Shown here: positions 59,701 to 64,000 of the stretch, one piece after another
How positions within the stretch are numbered: position 1 is the first letter of the stretch
Layout of the letters: every line of letters begins with the position of its first letter
Position numbers and translations under genes: made by a program
NCBI GenBank assembly: GCA_031538895.1
Contig: JAVKLU010000026.1
Span: 1 to 64,000, forward strand
DNA from: JAVKLU01 sp031538895
GTDB taxonomy: Bacteria; Pseudomonadota; Gammaproteobacteria; Burkholderiales; Burkholderiaceae
Direction of reading: 5' to 3'
DNA: 64,000 nt
Notes under the pieces: generated by a model
The model's input: only the letters and a program-made list of their open reading frames with translations
What the model was told of the DNA's origin: nothing
The model's database searches: none

Positions 59701-62700
59701 CTGGCGTTACTGCCCGTCAAATCACTATTGATCGTAATCGGCGCAGTTTTTAAATCTTGTAAATTAATAATTCCATCGGCCACAGCGCTGCCCGCAAAGG
59801 TCGTGACCGGTGCTAAAGGCGCAAGGGTATCCAATATCACCTCTTGTGTCGTAGCACCGGCACCGACCAAATTACTACTGTCAGTCAAGCGCGCCTTGAT
59901 ATTCCAGTTACCCGTGTGCGTGGCGGTATCGGTATAGGTCCAAGCAGTTCCAGTTGGCACTACCGTCGTCCAGTTCGCGCCATTATCCAAAGATACTTGC
60001 AAAACTTGACCCGCGGTCAAAGCCGCGCTCAGACTTCCTTTGACTACTCGTGGGTTCGAACCATCATTCGTCACGAAATCAGTCGCACTGGCGCCTGAGT
60101 CTTTAGTCATCGAATCAATCGTAATCAGCTGTGTTGGCCCCTGAGCATGAACCGTAAAACTGACCGTCGCACTTTTATGCGATAAATCAATATTGCCCGC
60201 CTGATCAGTCGCCACGGTGTACCAAGTATGCACCCGATCTGCTAGGGGACTACTCGAAGGCACCGTAAAACTCCAGTTACCACTGGCGTCAGCATTGGCT
60301 TCACCGACTTTTAGACCCGTTACTTGATCAAATACACTCACTTTAGAATTTGCCTCCGCACGGCCGGAAATCGTCGGATAAGGATCACGCGTCGTTCCAC
60401 CCGAAGTAATGCTCGCCACATCGTCTCGCGGTGTGCTAATCACAACACCCGACGCATTGCTGGTTAAAGTTGGTGCGTCTGGCGCCACCGAATCAAATGT
60501 AAAACTTGTTTGGAACGCTTGCACGCTTTCATTGCCCGCTTTATCCTTAATTTTCACGCGCAAATCGTATTCACCACCACTGACCAAAGCGCTGGTCACA
60601 CTACTTGGCAATCCCACTTGAAAAGACTTATTGGCAATATCTGCGGACGATAAAGTCACCTGCGTTGACACCACTGCTCGCGTCTCTTTATTAATCACCA
60701 ATAAAGTGACTTGATCGCCCTCTTGCGCAGCTGCGTCCCCAGTTTCGGTCAAATTAAACGTCAAGACTTGTCCTCGTTCGGCCGCATTTAAATAGCCATC
60801 CGCTAAAGACTCGCCCGCAACCATCGACAAAGTGGGGGTTGCCGGCGCCACCACGTCCAAACTGACATTTAAAGTATTGCTATAAGGCCCCGCATTGCCC
60901 GCAGCATCAACCACTCGCCCCTTAATTGGCAAGGCGTTTGAAGAACCCGCCGATTGAATCGTCGAAGCATCAAAAACCACCACCACTTGACTCACTGGCG
61001 TCGTTGGACGCGCCGCATCAATCGCCGTTATCACGACTGTCTGCGTTTTCGCGTTTTCGCCACTGCCCCAAGTCACCTCAACCAAGTCACCCACTTTAGC
61101 GCCAGTACCGGTCAGGTTATAAGTGACACGTACCCCATTATTGCTCGTCACCGTGGCAAAATTAACGGGCAAGGCTGGAGTGCCCGCTTGCAAATAAGCG
61201 TCCACACTGATCGCGCCACCAGATGTCGGTGCGCTTTGATCCAAAATCACATTTTGCTCAGGCATTGAATCACCTACATTACCCACAGCGTCAATCAAAC
61301 GTGTTTTATATGACCAATTACTGGTGTGATTCACCGTGTCGTTATAAAACCATTGTTGACCATTGACCGTCGCATCTCTCCATGTCACGCCATTGTCTTG
61401 CGACACTTGTAATTTCACGGTATTGGACGATAAGGCACTGGACAAACGCCCGGTCAACAAGCGTGTCTCTTTACCATCAGCGCTGCTCGCACCGCCAAAA
61501 TTGGTTACAAAATCGATCGCTGACTGACCACTGTCCAAACCCATACTGTCAATAAATATTGTTTGCGACGGGCCTATAGTTTGCACCTCAAAATTCACCC
61601 TCAGCGAATCATCCAAAGACAACACATTACCGGCTTTATCCGCAACTAGAAAGCTCCACTGATACGCCGAACTACTTAAACGCGGGCTGGTAAACTGATA
61701 GTTTCCGGAACCCGCTGGTGATTCAGTCATTTGACCAATCGCCGAAGAAGTTAATTGGTCAAAAACCGTAATCGTCGCGCCACTCTCCGCATGCAACTTA
61801 ATTGTCGGAGTGCGACTATTGGTCACTCCCCCCAAACCGATTACCGTCACCCCATCATCAGCCAAAATCGTCAGCGCATCAGCCCTGACCGGCGCAACCG
61901 TATCAACACTAAACACAAACGCCGCACTTAAAGTGCCCTTATTCCCCGCCTTATCAATCAGCCGTGTCGTATAAGTGTATTGCCCATCCGTTAAATCCGC
62001 AGTTTCTTGATATGACCAACGTCCCGCGCTAGGGATCACCGTTGCGACCTCTACCCCATTGCGATAAATCAGAACCGTTTCGCCCGCGCCACCGCCACTA
62101 CGTCCCGATACAGTCGGCCGTTTATCATTCAGACTCGGCGCGTCCTGACCAACACCTGAAGGGTAGTTCCCAGTCAGCGGTTCAACTTTATCGTTGACTT
62201 GATCAATAAATGCCAAACCTGTCGGGGCCCTCGTATCCACTGTCAGGCTATACGGACTACTCGGCGAACTTTCATTTCCCGAACTATCGAGCCCAGTCAC
62301 GGTGAACCGATGTGCGCCCTCTTTAAGTGCTGAGCTCGGCACAATCGTCCAATGTCCGCTTGCATCCGATACCGTCGTACCAATCAGTACCCCGTTATCG
62401 TATAAATTAATTCTAATATTCGCTTCCGGCTGACCTTGCGCATCAACCCCAGCAGTTCCCGAAAACTGCGGTTGACGACTTGAAGTGGCCCCCGTCCCAT
62501 TCGTCAACACCGTCGCATAATTACCTCCTGGCGTCGCAATACTCGCATCCATTACCGGCGCCAAAGGTGACGTCGTATCAACCACTACCGTTGTATCTAA
62601 AGGCGTCGACAGATTGCCAAAGGCATCTTGAAGCAACACCCGAACCTTGATTAAACCATCTGCCATTGGCGGATTGGTCGTTTTATAATCCAAGCTCCAT

Positions 62701-63446
62701 TGGCCATCACTGCCCACGGGTATCCGCGCTAAAACATTGCCACTGGCGTCCATCACAATCGCCGTAGCACCCGCTTCCCCTGTGCCTCGCAACACGCGCT
62801 GTCCCACCGCGTTATTGAGCAGTACCGCCTGTTCGGGCGGTGTTTTATCTTCTGAAATCGGCGCCAAAGCCCCTGATAATTGCCCCAAGCTTGAGGTCGG
62901 ATCGCTCCCCGCGGTAAAGCTTAAAGGCGTGGTCTTGGCGTCCAGGTACAAACCTTGATTGGCTAAAGCTTCTACTGATTTGGCAATACGACTGCCCAAT
63001 AATGGGTTCTCTAGACTTTGTAGCACCGACTCCTGATTCGCAAGGACGGGGCTTGGCGCCGCGATTCCCCGAACCAGTGATGTCGAAGTCACTTGTGTAT
63101 TAGGTAAAGGTTTAACTTCCGCTGCCGCAGTCGAACTCGAGGGTACCGCAATGATTTGACCGGAGCCTTCAGCGCGCGTAAAAATTAAAGAACCACGCCC
63201 ATCGATCGGGCTGTAATAATCGCTGATTTCGATCAAAGAAGGCACATCCGCCCCCCCCCCAGAGGCAATTTTTAATACCGCATTACCACGCCCATCATTG
63301 GTAATCTGCGCTGGCACCAAAACCCCATCCGCAACCACTGAATAAGTCGCGCCTGGAACCACCTTGATCTTCATTCCTGGAGTCAGAGGTATCACTTCAA
63401 CCTTACCATCGGAACGGGAAATCACTAAATTTTTTTGCGTCGCCAT
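47703..63446 (-). CDS. Giant Ig-like-repeat adhesin secreted by type I secretion (Bap/RTX type)
   Basis: This 5247-residue protein begins with a BapA-like prefix (about 1-110, MATQKNLVISRSDGKVEVIP). It then has about 30 bacterial Ig-like modules of roughly 90-110 residues (about 200-4470), each marked by VDTTAP-type starts and QTDSAGNVS ends. About residues 3620-4270 are different, cadherin/SwmA-like modules. A concanavalin-A/LamG-like domain is at about 4475-4740. Then come calcium-binding-style repeats, a SwmB-like module near 4965 and RTX-type GGSGSDML. The T1SS C-terminal target region is near VITDFDKTDKLNLTDLL. It probably mediates adhesion and biofilm. ATG 63446 has GAGG nearby. A G10 tract at codons 63-66 could switch it off. 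Confidence 0.93.
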   Translation of the reverse strand: MATQKNLVISRSDGKVEVIPLTPGMKIKVVPGATYSVVADGVLVPAQITNDGRGNAVLKIASGGGADVPSLIEISDYYSPIDGRGSLIFTRAEGSGQIIAVPSSSTAAAEVKPLPNTQVTSTSLVRGIAAPSPVLANQESVLQSLENPLLGSRIAKSVEALANQGLYLDAKTTPLSFTAGSDPTSSLGQLSGALAPISEDKTPPEQAVLLNNAVGQRVLRGTGEAGATAIVMDASGNVLARIPVGSDGQWSLDYKTTNPPMADGLIKVRVLLQDAFGNLSTPLDTTVVVDTTSPLAPVMDASIATPGGNYATVLTNGTGATSSRQPQFSGTAGVDAQGQPEANIRINLYDNGVLIGTTVSDASGHWTIVPSSALKEGAHRFTVTGLDSSGNESSPSSPYSLTVDTRAPTGLAFIDQVNDKVEPLTGNYPSGVGQDAPSLNDKRPTVSGRSGGGAGETVLIYRNGVEVATVIPSAGRWSYQETADLTDGQYTYTTRLIDKAGNKGTLSAAFVFSVDTVAPVRADALTILADDGVTVIGLGGVTNSRTPTIKLHAESGATITVFDQLTSSAIGQMTESPAGSGNYQFTSPRLSSSAYQWSFLVADKAGNVLSLDDSLRVNFEVQTIGPSQTIFIDSMGLDSGQSAIDFVTNFGGASSADGKETRLLTGRLSSALSSNTVKLQVSQDNGVTWRDATVNGQQWFYNDTVNHTSNWSYKTRLIDAVGNVGDSMPEQNVILDQSAPTSGGAISVDAYLQAGTPALPVNFATVTSNNGVRVTYNLTGTGAKVGDLVEVTWGSGENAKTQTVVITAIDAARPTTPVSQVVVVFDASTIQSAGSSNALPIKGRVVDAAGNAGPYSNTLNVSLDVVAPATPTLSMVAGESLADGYLNAAERGQVLTFNLTETGDAAAQEGDQVTLLVINKETRAVVSTQVTLSSADIANKSFQVGLPSSVTSALVSGGEYDLRVKIKDKAGNESVQAFQTSFTFDSVAPDAPTLTSNASGVVISTPRDDVASITSGGTTRDPYPTISGRAEANSKVSVFDQVTGLKVGEANADASGNWSFTVPSSSPLADRVHTWYTVATDQAGNIDLSHKSATVSFTVHAQGPTQLITIDSMTKDSGASATDFVTNDGSNPRVVKGSLSAALTAGQVLQVSLDNGANWTTVVPTGTAWTYTDTATHTGNWNIKARLTDSSNLVGAGATTQEVILDTLAPLAPVTTFAGSAVADGIINLQDLKTAPITINSDLTGSNARVGDTLTFTWGSLTRKVVLKQVDIDSRTVSAIFTLSDLNKITDGTYTVSAQLTDQAGNVGGVSEASYSGSSGSGNSIVLGTHPPIAPRITLSSNLADQVINLADYNARTGTLYTITAELNNTNIQPGGKAMLIWGGVTVASTIINQTHMDNRQVTWSLDDLIQRDGYDSAKWNGSHNVTVTLVDKVGNASVPKVLGSFTVDTVAPDAPTVSTIDTTEGSSSSSSSIAVNGATTSVQRPKIVGTGEPNALIAVFDDSGAQVDTNGDGLVLSRNSQGVLVDSSGRSTDSAGVRYDAGNYAADYVTVDSTGAWTFQPPSVLANGLHTYSFKALDSAFNVSPMSETVSFTVDSHAPTQVVTIDAISQDSGFANDFITNIGSNQEVTGTIQGSLSAGVKLVVVIDGVTYNNPTISAPDAAGNIHWTVRDTRAHSKNWGITAFLTDLTHSTAGAAISKSVILDTEGPSAPLSVSVVDNSGNDLSSSVTGVNAQNNGGVFLLVQFDPTQASLNTNVTVLLRSNTSGTQIALDLGDTAKLSRTDINNGFIKIQVPQSVLDAANVQGDIRFYVNLNDAAGNASPASQTALVHVDTVPPLSTNLLATVSGDSAVSMADRVAGVTLSGTAEPGAKVSLTWNLGDPGNSSSRNVLTRSSADGQIVVGADGRWSVVIPASDIPDNVRYQTSLTVLQTDSAGNVATTPSVSEVLLSTQPPGDLTLNLTSSNRLFGDDIVNLDEKNSGVTISGMGGAIGATVNLSWGTFTSSVRVTDTSGAWSIVVPRASIPADTATSTVQVFQSDDLGNSSGMTRHQVVIDTAVPSAPGINQIQGDDIVNSAEEAAGVVVSGTQAEIGSTVFVSWIADGTTITTSTSVVSALGAWSVNFSDSAARPLPKGAHMTSNFSVWQVDSAGNQSAINTREVLVDTTAPSVVTLSRDVAVNIDSITADAGRIPLSGTGEPDSRVSVIIKGGDNPQYWLTKNALVDSSGNWTLNLVYSDDIIGRPPGSPAGTVYVPDSVATPMTILQTDSAGNVSTPLVKSLLRDTVAPDSPSIGADVATQVVDGQTLDYLSGAPVINKAKVDSGFVFNLSGVESSSLGAQFKWVEGSLSPVNAVKNASGVWQISLTSSDIPFAAGAVRSYQLIQTDSAGNVTTTVTSRSVRIDTAEPNQPVLSLANLHPDPTEAGKSYLNLSNKTAGVLTAEVSNLENLSNGAHATLIWNDTSSSSSWSGHSVIVTASTRKNSAGNYLVDFNELDFPPNGTSTRITAVQTDSAGNVSSMTISDLIQVDFTAPTRPSFGVTGASTSASGLLANLDTATQAEKTDLFINKKERDAGITVMGTGEVGATVNLGFNVTGGTTKQTTVGADGKWSVTLATSDIPETNPNASITVTQTDTAGNVNTGGARTLSNIVIDATAPDLTSYKLLEQNLATGAHGDGVLNLDEKNSGVVLSNSAIVNTDIARVKVIWGSFTETVTTNSGVWSVTVPSANLPTTDAGIDGDHKSKITVHYFDASGNETSSSAKMTLPTGDVDFVKLDYTAPTTLTVAAVGTNDVVNSDARNRASGVTVSGTGEAGADIKLTWGNTVKTGRVGSDGNWNLVFNSTDNVGTDSASSTITVTQTDSAGNVAAVAVNHTLNLDTTAPTTALTVATVAGNDRINNTEKQSDIVITGTAEAGASVNLSWAGLAGTATTGSTRANASGAWSITIPKESIPADGATKVVVTQTDSAGNVSSASTTHAVSIDTALPNAPTVFVVASNDIINATKKSASQADGTTGVLVSGVAEANATGFVTWGNVSHAYTASASGNWSSVFTTSEVPADGSSTIVANQTDTAGNVSETYSTSRRVVVDTTAPTSASLTINAVATDNMINSVEKAANLNLSGNAENGATVNIVWGSTTKAAIVRSFNGNGSWSVAFAPSDMPTGDSASSTITVTQTDSAGNVSATPLTKSVVIDTAVSTPTMSNVTANTLGDNLVNSTQKTNGVSFSGTGENNNTVNVLWGSQTISTTVSGGTWSVSFAASQVPADGTVVATVMQTDSAGNVSSSVTKSILIDTVVDAPVVSTATGAISAAAGADSVIGTIAKSADIYINNYEKTNGFTMSGTAEKGSASAFSKINLVWAGNTKTVTADASGSWSAQFSVSDMATFSTEGATYTVSVTQTDTVGNVSSVTQQQLILDTQLNSPTSGTSPGGTINATQQASGIVVDAAAQTDVVSMVFTWNSKTYQATNVAGSTNWRATIPSSDIPTGANTTLVLSVYAVDSAGNRSAVNTQNVVVDTVAPSTSPDSGLTIAEDFVVGSSERLGGFDLKGVVDPNSNIRVVLDDNAGHFITVTATSNELGAWSARVANLPSTSFADNDTAYASITQLDAAGNSSTFVRTFKTQSVAVTLTGTALALDTPNTGVYGTYSVGDKINFTFSEGISIANLNRAGAVSVGSGKSLGTGSVFSGVGNPDTIFMSGVSDKFVGQYSLLTNTAPTGTVVGAATLNAFKQSLFNNADNTLSQQFDMLTGTNSVDLTKPIYKNGNKYIFALVGGGYVLADFSAPASATSEWYYSSDVNGTFAGGADPSASTIAGWFKATSASTNQVGGTSSSVSSAVGAGYYNTVQLTLGTGTNLVESDPITFAQSSGSSGAGVFSGGGNTLSASTNASTPKVNFVTPLPTNPIVAEDSSGGDGVKNNSVVLNFNLATKGFALADLTVSNGRNLGVGATVVGVSGTESPVGSGYFTQWRVTYGTGFTVTTGDTITIAANKLLINSGSGVANPTGSNAVFTMPDIVGPGVAATTPLTTLDLDFNGAKNDGVVIRFNESIKLGSLLSYNAATGAYQFSSTAAVAITGGRNLGTNYKVIAIGADGKDLSPDSSLSSSSTSLAKDFRIEFGADKTISANGSSNDAITIAKAGVVDANGNTATGSVTFTMTDIIAPNTLTPPLSISGDNVVSNSEKTAGVSIGFTGGVVGEKVHYYINGVELVSKATTLTAVNPSLSLSAADWGADGVKTVTTRLEDSAGNFSDFSGPKSVLVDTQVQGIKSVSVTNHPSASTTSFAQNDVIQLTFDEPVNLSTASLGSQFGTGATVASQGSYTVNSVSVSNVWNVTVGSSPTITPGGTISLVSGTVKDASGNTSMAAITKPLPADILDVPTSIIIDNVTADNVINASEGAAARSISMKLTGAKVGDVVKLYMDGEVVGSATVSSAGQTSINIDVPANGWGADGQRTLSAEIQRGSGALISSPIRSVYVAETQGHWSTLGTRVTWFDPDTLTTPDGTNIGAAGGAGWTASVGRDGAGNLAVARAPTTGTKKIIQVRDASGHNVLVFDGAASASYLSFYQGAQADLPDASKGIMTVNATKLLSTAGSWNYTTTFDLNSAGQVRRLHFGYGLDSKGFTAHWSGNGFNTPANTATANVWQTLMAYMDDKGESVLLNDSVIASTPYSTANSGTVTTQGRVFRIGTSVAGGTASTITDNTTAQNAAPSSEYYSGLLGDVISIEGTYSTQVRAELNVYQTVKFRAQGNYRTPNSVSVLYDLSESANSGVLIDDAALLNEFKLGIGNDTVITAGADYVNTGAGQDVIRVKDLKFRQLDAGKGRDTLVIDAGYIGASTIELSDFVSNARGLATTGQNDNLTAADNTRVNNAGWHKLYGIESIDLATNTGAQTLRLRKADVKQLSEDNILRVNLGAGDRLELMDETSTAGAAQWNQWEGLFTETVNGTTYTYNQKFVAADGSGTTIFANGGVTAPHTVGAALSGAVLSVAFDATLGAVPSDMSKFTLTNLNGTALATTVSSVTLTTGFFGRSLDLTLSSAPTSAFIINYAGSQINESGSTRDTLVKKWYVGTSLGDTLDASAQTQSVGVFGLAGNNILKGGSGSDMLVVDGAGNNTLTGGSNTSGDVISDTYVIRKGHTQGTVGGSDVITDFDKTDKLNLTDLLSGYTNDVTQRDKYLKLVGDGAGNLRLSIDKDGIPFGQSFTETNSVVLKGLSGITFNGNVLDANYIDNTLSKDAASLRTLLQQLLDQNNIITH
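50040..62845 (-). repeat. Array of about 30 Ig-like modules inside the adhesin gene
   Basis: Coding repeats of roughly 300 bp share the start pattern V/I/L-D-T-x-x-P and the end pattern T-D-S-A-G-N. Units have diverged, and no two adjacent units look identical at the DNA level by eye. Different sub-types appear: an early group with TQ.VTIDSM..DSG, and a middle group with EAGA.V.L.WG. A short hexamer run encoding Ser (59029-59049, GCTTGA repeated) sits in one linker. Confidence 0.8.
63251..63260 (-). repeat. G10 homopolymer tract (coding strand) near the start of the adhesin gene
   Basis: Ten consecutive C on the plus strand read as G10 in the gene. They encode GlyGlyGly plus the first base of Ala, codons 63-66. 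The current length is in frame. One G less or more leads quickly to a stop codon (checked by reading: TGA within about 5 codons for 9 G, within about 30 codons for 11 G). Confidence 0.92.
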
Positions 63447-63509
63447 AAAAACCTCAATTTATCAAAACAACTTTTCAATCATTATTCAAACATCACTATC
63501 TAGTTCTAA

Positions 63510-64000
63510 TCAACGCTCTTGAAAAGCTTCGCGTGATTTCAAAATCGGTTTTAGCAAATAATCCAAAATGCTTTTAGTGCCGGTTTTCACTTCCACTTGC
63601 GCAATCATTCCTGGAATAATTGGCATGGGTTCACCTAATTTGTTCACTAAGCGTCTTTGCTCTGTCTTTAATTGAACACGGTAATACACCTCGTCCCGCT
63701 TAATCTCATCACGCAAAGTATCAGGACTGATGTAATCCAAATGGGCTTTTAAGGCACCATAAATCGAATAGTCATACGCTGTTAACTTTACCAAAGCTTC
63801 TTGCCCAGGCCGTAAAAATGCAACGTCTGAAGGACGCACCCGCGCTTCGATCAAAAGCGCATCATCCAAAGGGACAATTTCCAAAATATCTTGCGCAGGT
63901 TGGATTACCCCGCCGACGGTATTGACGCGAATATTCTTAATAATCCCGCGAGTCGGAGAACGAATTAAGGTTCTTTGCAAAGAGTCTTTACGTCCCAATA
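63510..64000 (-). CDS. HlyD-family type I secretion periplasmic adaptor, C-terminal part
   Basis: About 163 residues of a membrane fusion protein are visible; the gene continues past the window end. The sequence shows the second lipoyl-like half (RSPTRGIIKNIRVNTVGGVI, then AQDILEIVPLDD) and the beta-barrel region (IEARVRPSDVAFLRPGQEALV). The C-terminal stretch is VPIIPGMIAQVEVKTG-like (here MPIIPGMIAQVEVKTG). HlyD-type proteins join the inner-membrane ABC exporter to the outer-membrane channel. It lies 63 bp upstream of the adhesin on the same strand, so it probably exports it. Confidence 0.92.
   Translation of the reverse strand, partial: LGRKDSLQRTLIRSPTRGIIKNIRVNTVGGVIQPAQDILEIVPLDDALLIEARVRPSDVAFLRPGQEALVKLTAYDYSIYGALKAHLDYISPDTLRDEIKRDEVYYRVQLKTEQRRLVNKLGEPMPIIPGMIAQVEVKTGTKSILDYLLKPILKSREAFQER

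Noticed and set aside
63080..63446. LapG-type cleavage site (TAAG) in the adhesin N-terminus
   Set aside because: Only Ala-rich stretches (STAAAE, near residues 106-110) are present, not the TAAG/PAAG motif, and no lapD or lapG is in the window.

Overview
The window looks like chromosomal DNA of a betaproteobacterium, most likely Burkholderiales. GC content is moderate (about mid-40s percent by eye). The strongest taxonomic evidence is the block thrS-infC-rpmI-rplT-pheS-pheT-ihfA-merR at 32.1-40.2 kb, with an IF-3 that appears to start at an AUU codon in the betaproteobacterial style. The YaeQ protein, the rubredoxin, the Tat-exported transglutaminase-like family and the recJ-exbB-exbD neighbourhood agree. 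No species is named because the sequence alone does not settle it.

Layout. 0-6.2 kb: yaeQ, a 57-residue rubredoxin, a methyltransferase divergent from gloB, a six-CxxC zinc-finger protein, glyA and a clpX that stands apart from clpP. 6.4-8.3 kb: tRNA-Phe, a small outer-membrane barrel gene out of frame at a G9 tract, and a GC-rich patch with a Bro-N remnant. 8.3-11.1 kb: gabT-gabD for GABA breakdown. 11.4-21.5 kb: minus-strand envelope and maintenance genes (two lipoproteins, mltA, recN, a small Ala/Lys-rich exported protein, queA, a Sel1-repeat protein, an AI-2E-type permease). 21.7-29.6 kb: MFS permease, recJ, exbB, exbD and a 1119-residue protein with a duplicated TPR plus GT9-like architecture. 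29.7-32.0 kb: a transglutaminase-like protein lacking its catalytic Cys and a membrane-anchored TPR protein. 32.1-40.4 kb: the translation block, then tRNA-Val. 41.0-47.6 kb: ppsA, ychF, aceB and a CPBP-type protease. 47.7-64 kb: one gene for a 5247-residue Ig-repeat adhesin with a type I secretion C-terminus, preceded by the 3' part of its HlyD-type adaptor gene, which runs off the window.

How it fits together. Gluconeogenesis and the glyoxylate shunt (ppsA, aceB) and GABA use (gabTD) suggest growth on organic acids and amino acids. The surface genes carry mutable simple repeats. A G10 tract lies in codons 63-66 of the giant adhesin, which is in frame here. A G9 tract puts the small barrel gene out of frame. 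A four-unit 15-bp minisatellite lies inside the MltA signal peptide. Together these suggest phase-variable surface display, which is the most interesting theme of the window.

A second theme is a family of 145-bp MITE-like elements with terminal inverted repeats beginning GGGCACTTCTAT. Four copies are present, each within about 50 bp downstream of a stop codon. One separates exbB from exbD, and one supplies or overlaps the stop codon of the transglutaminase-like gene.
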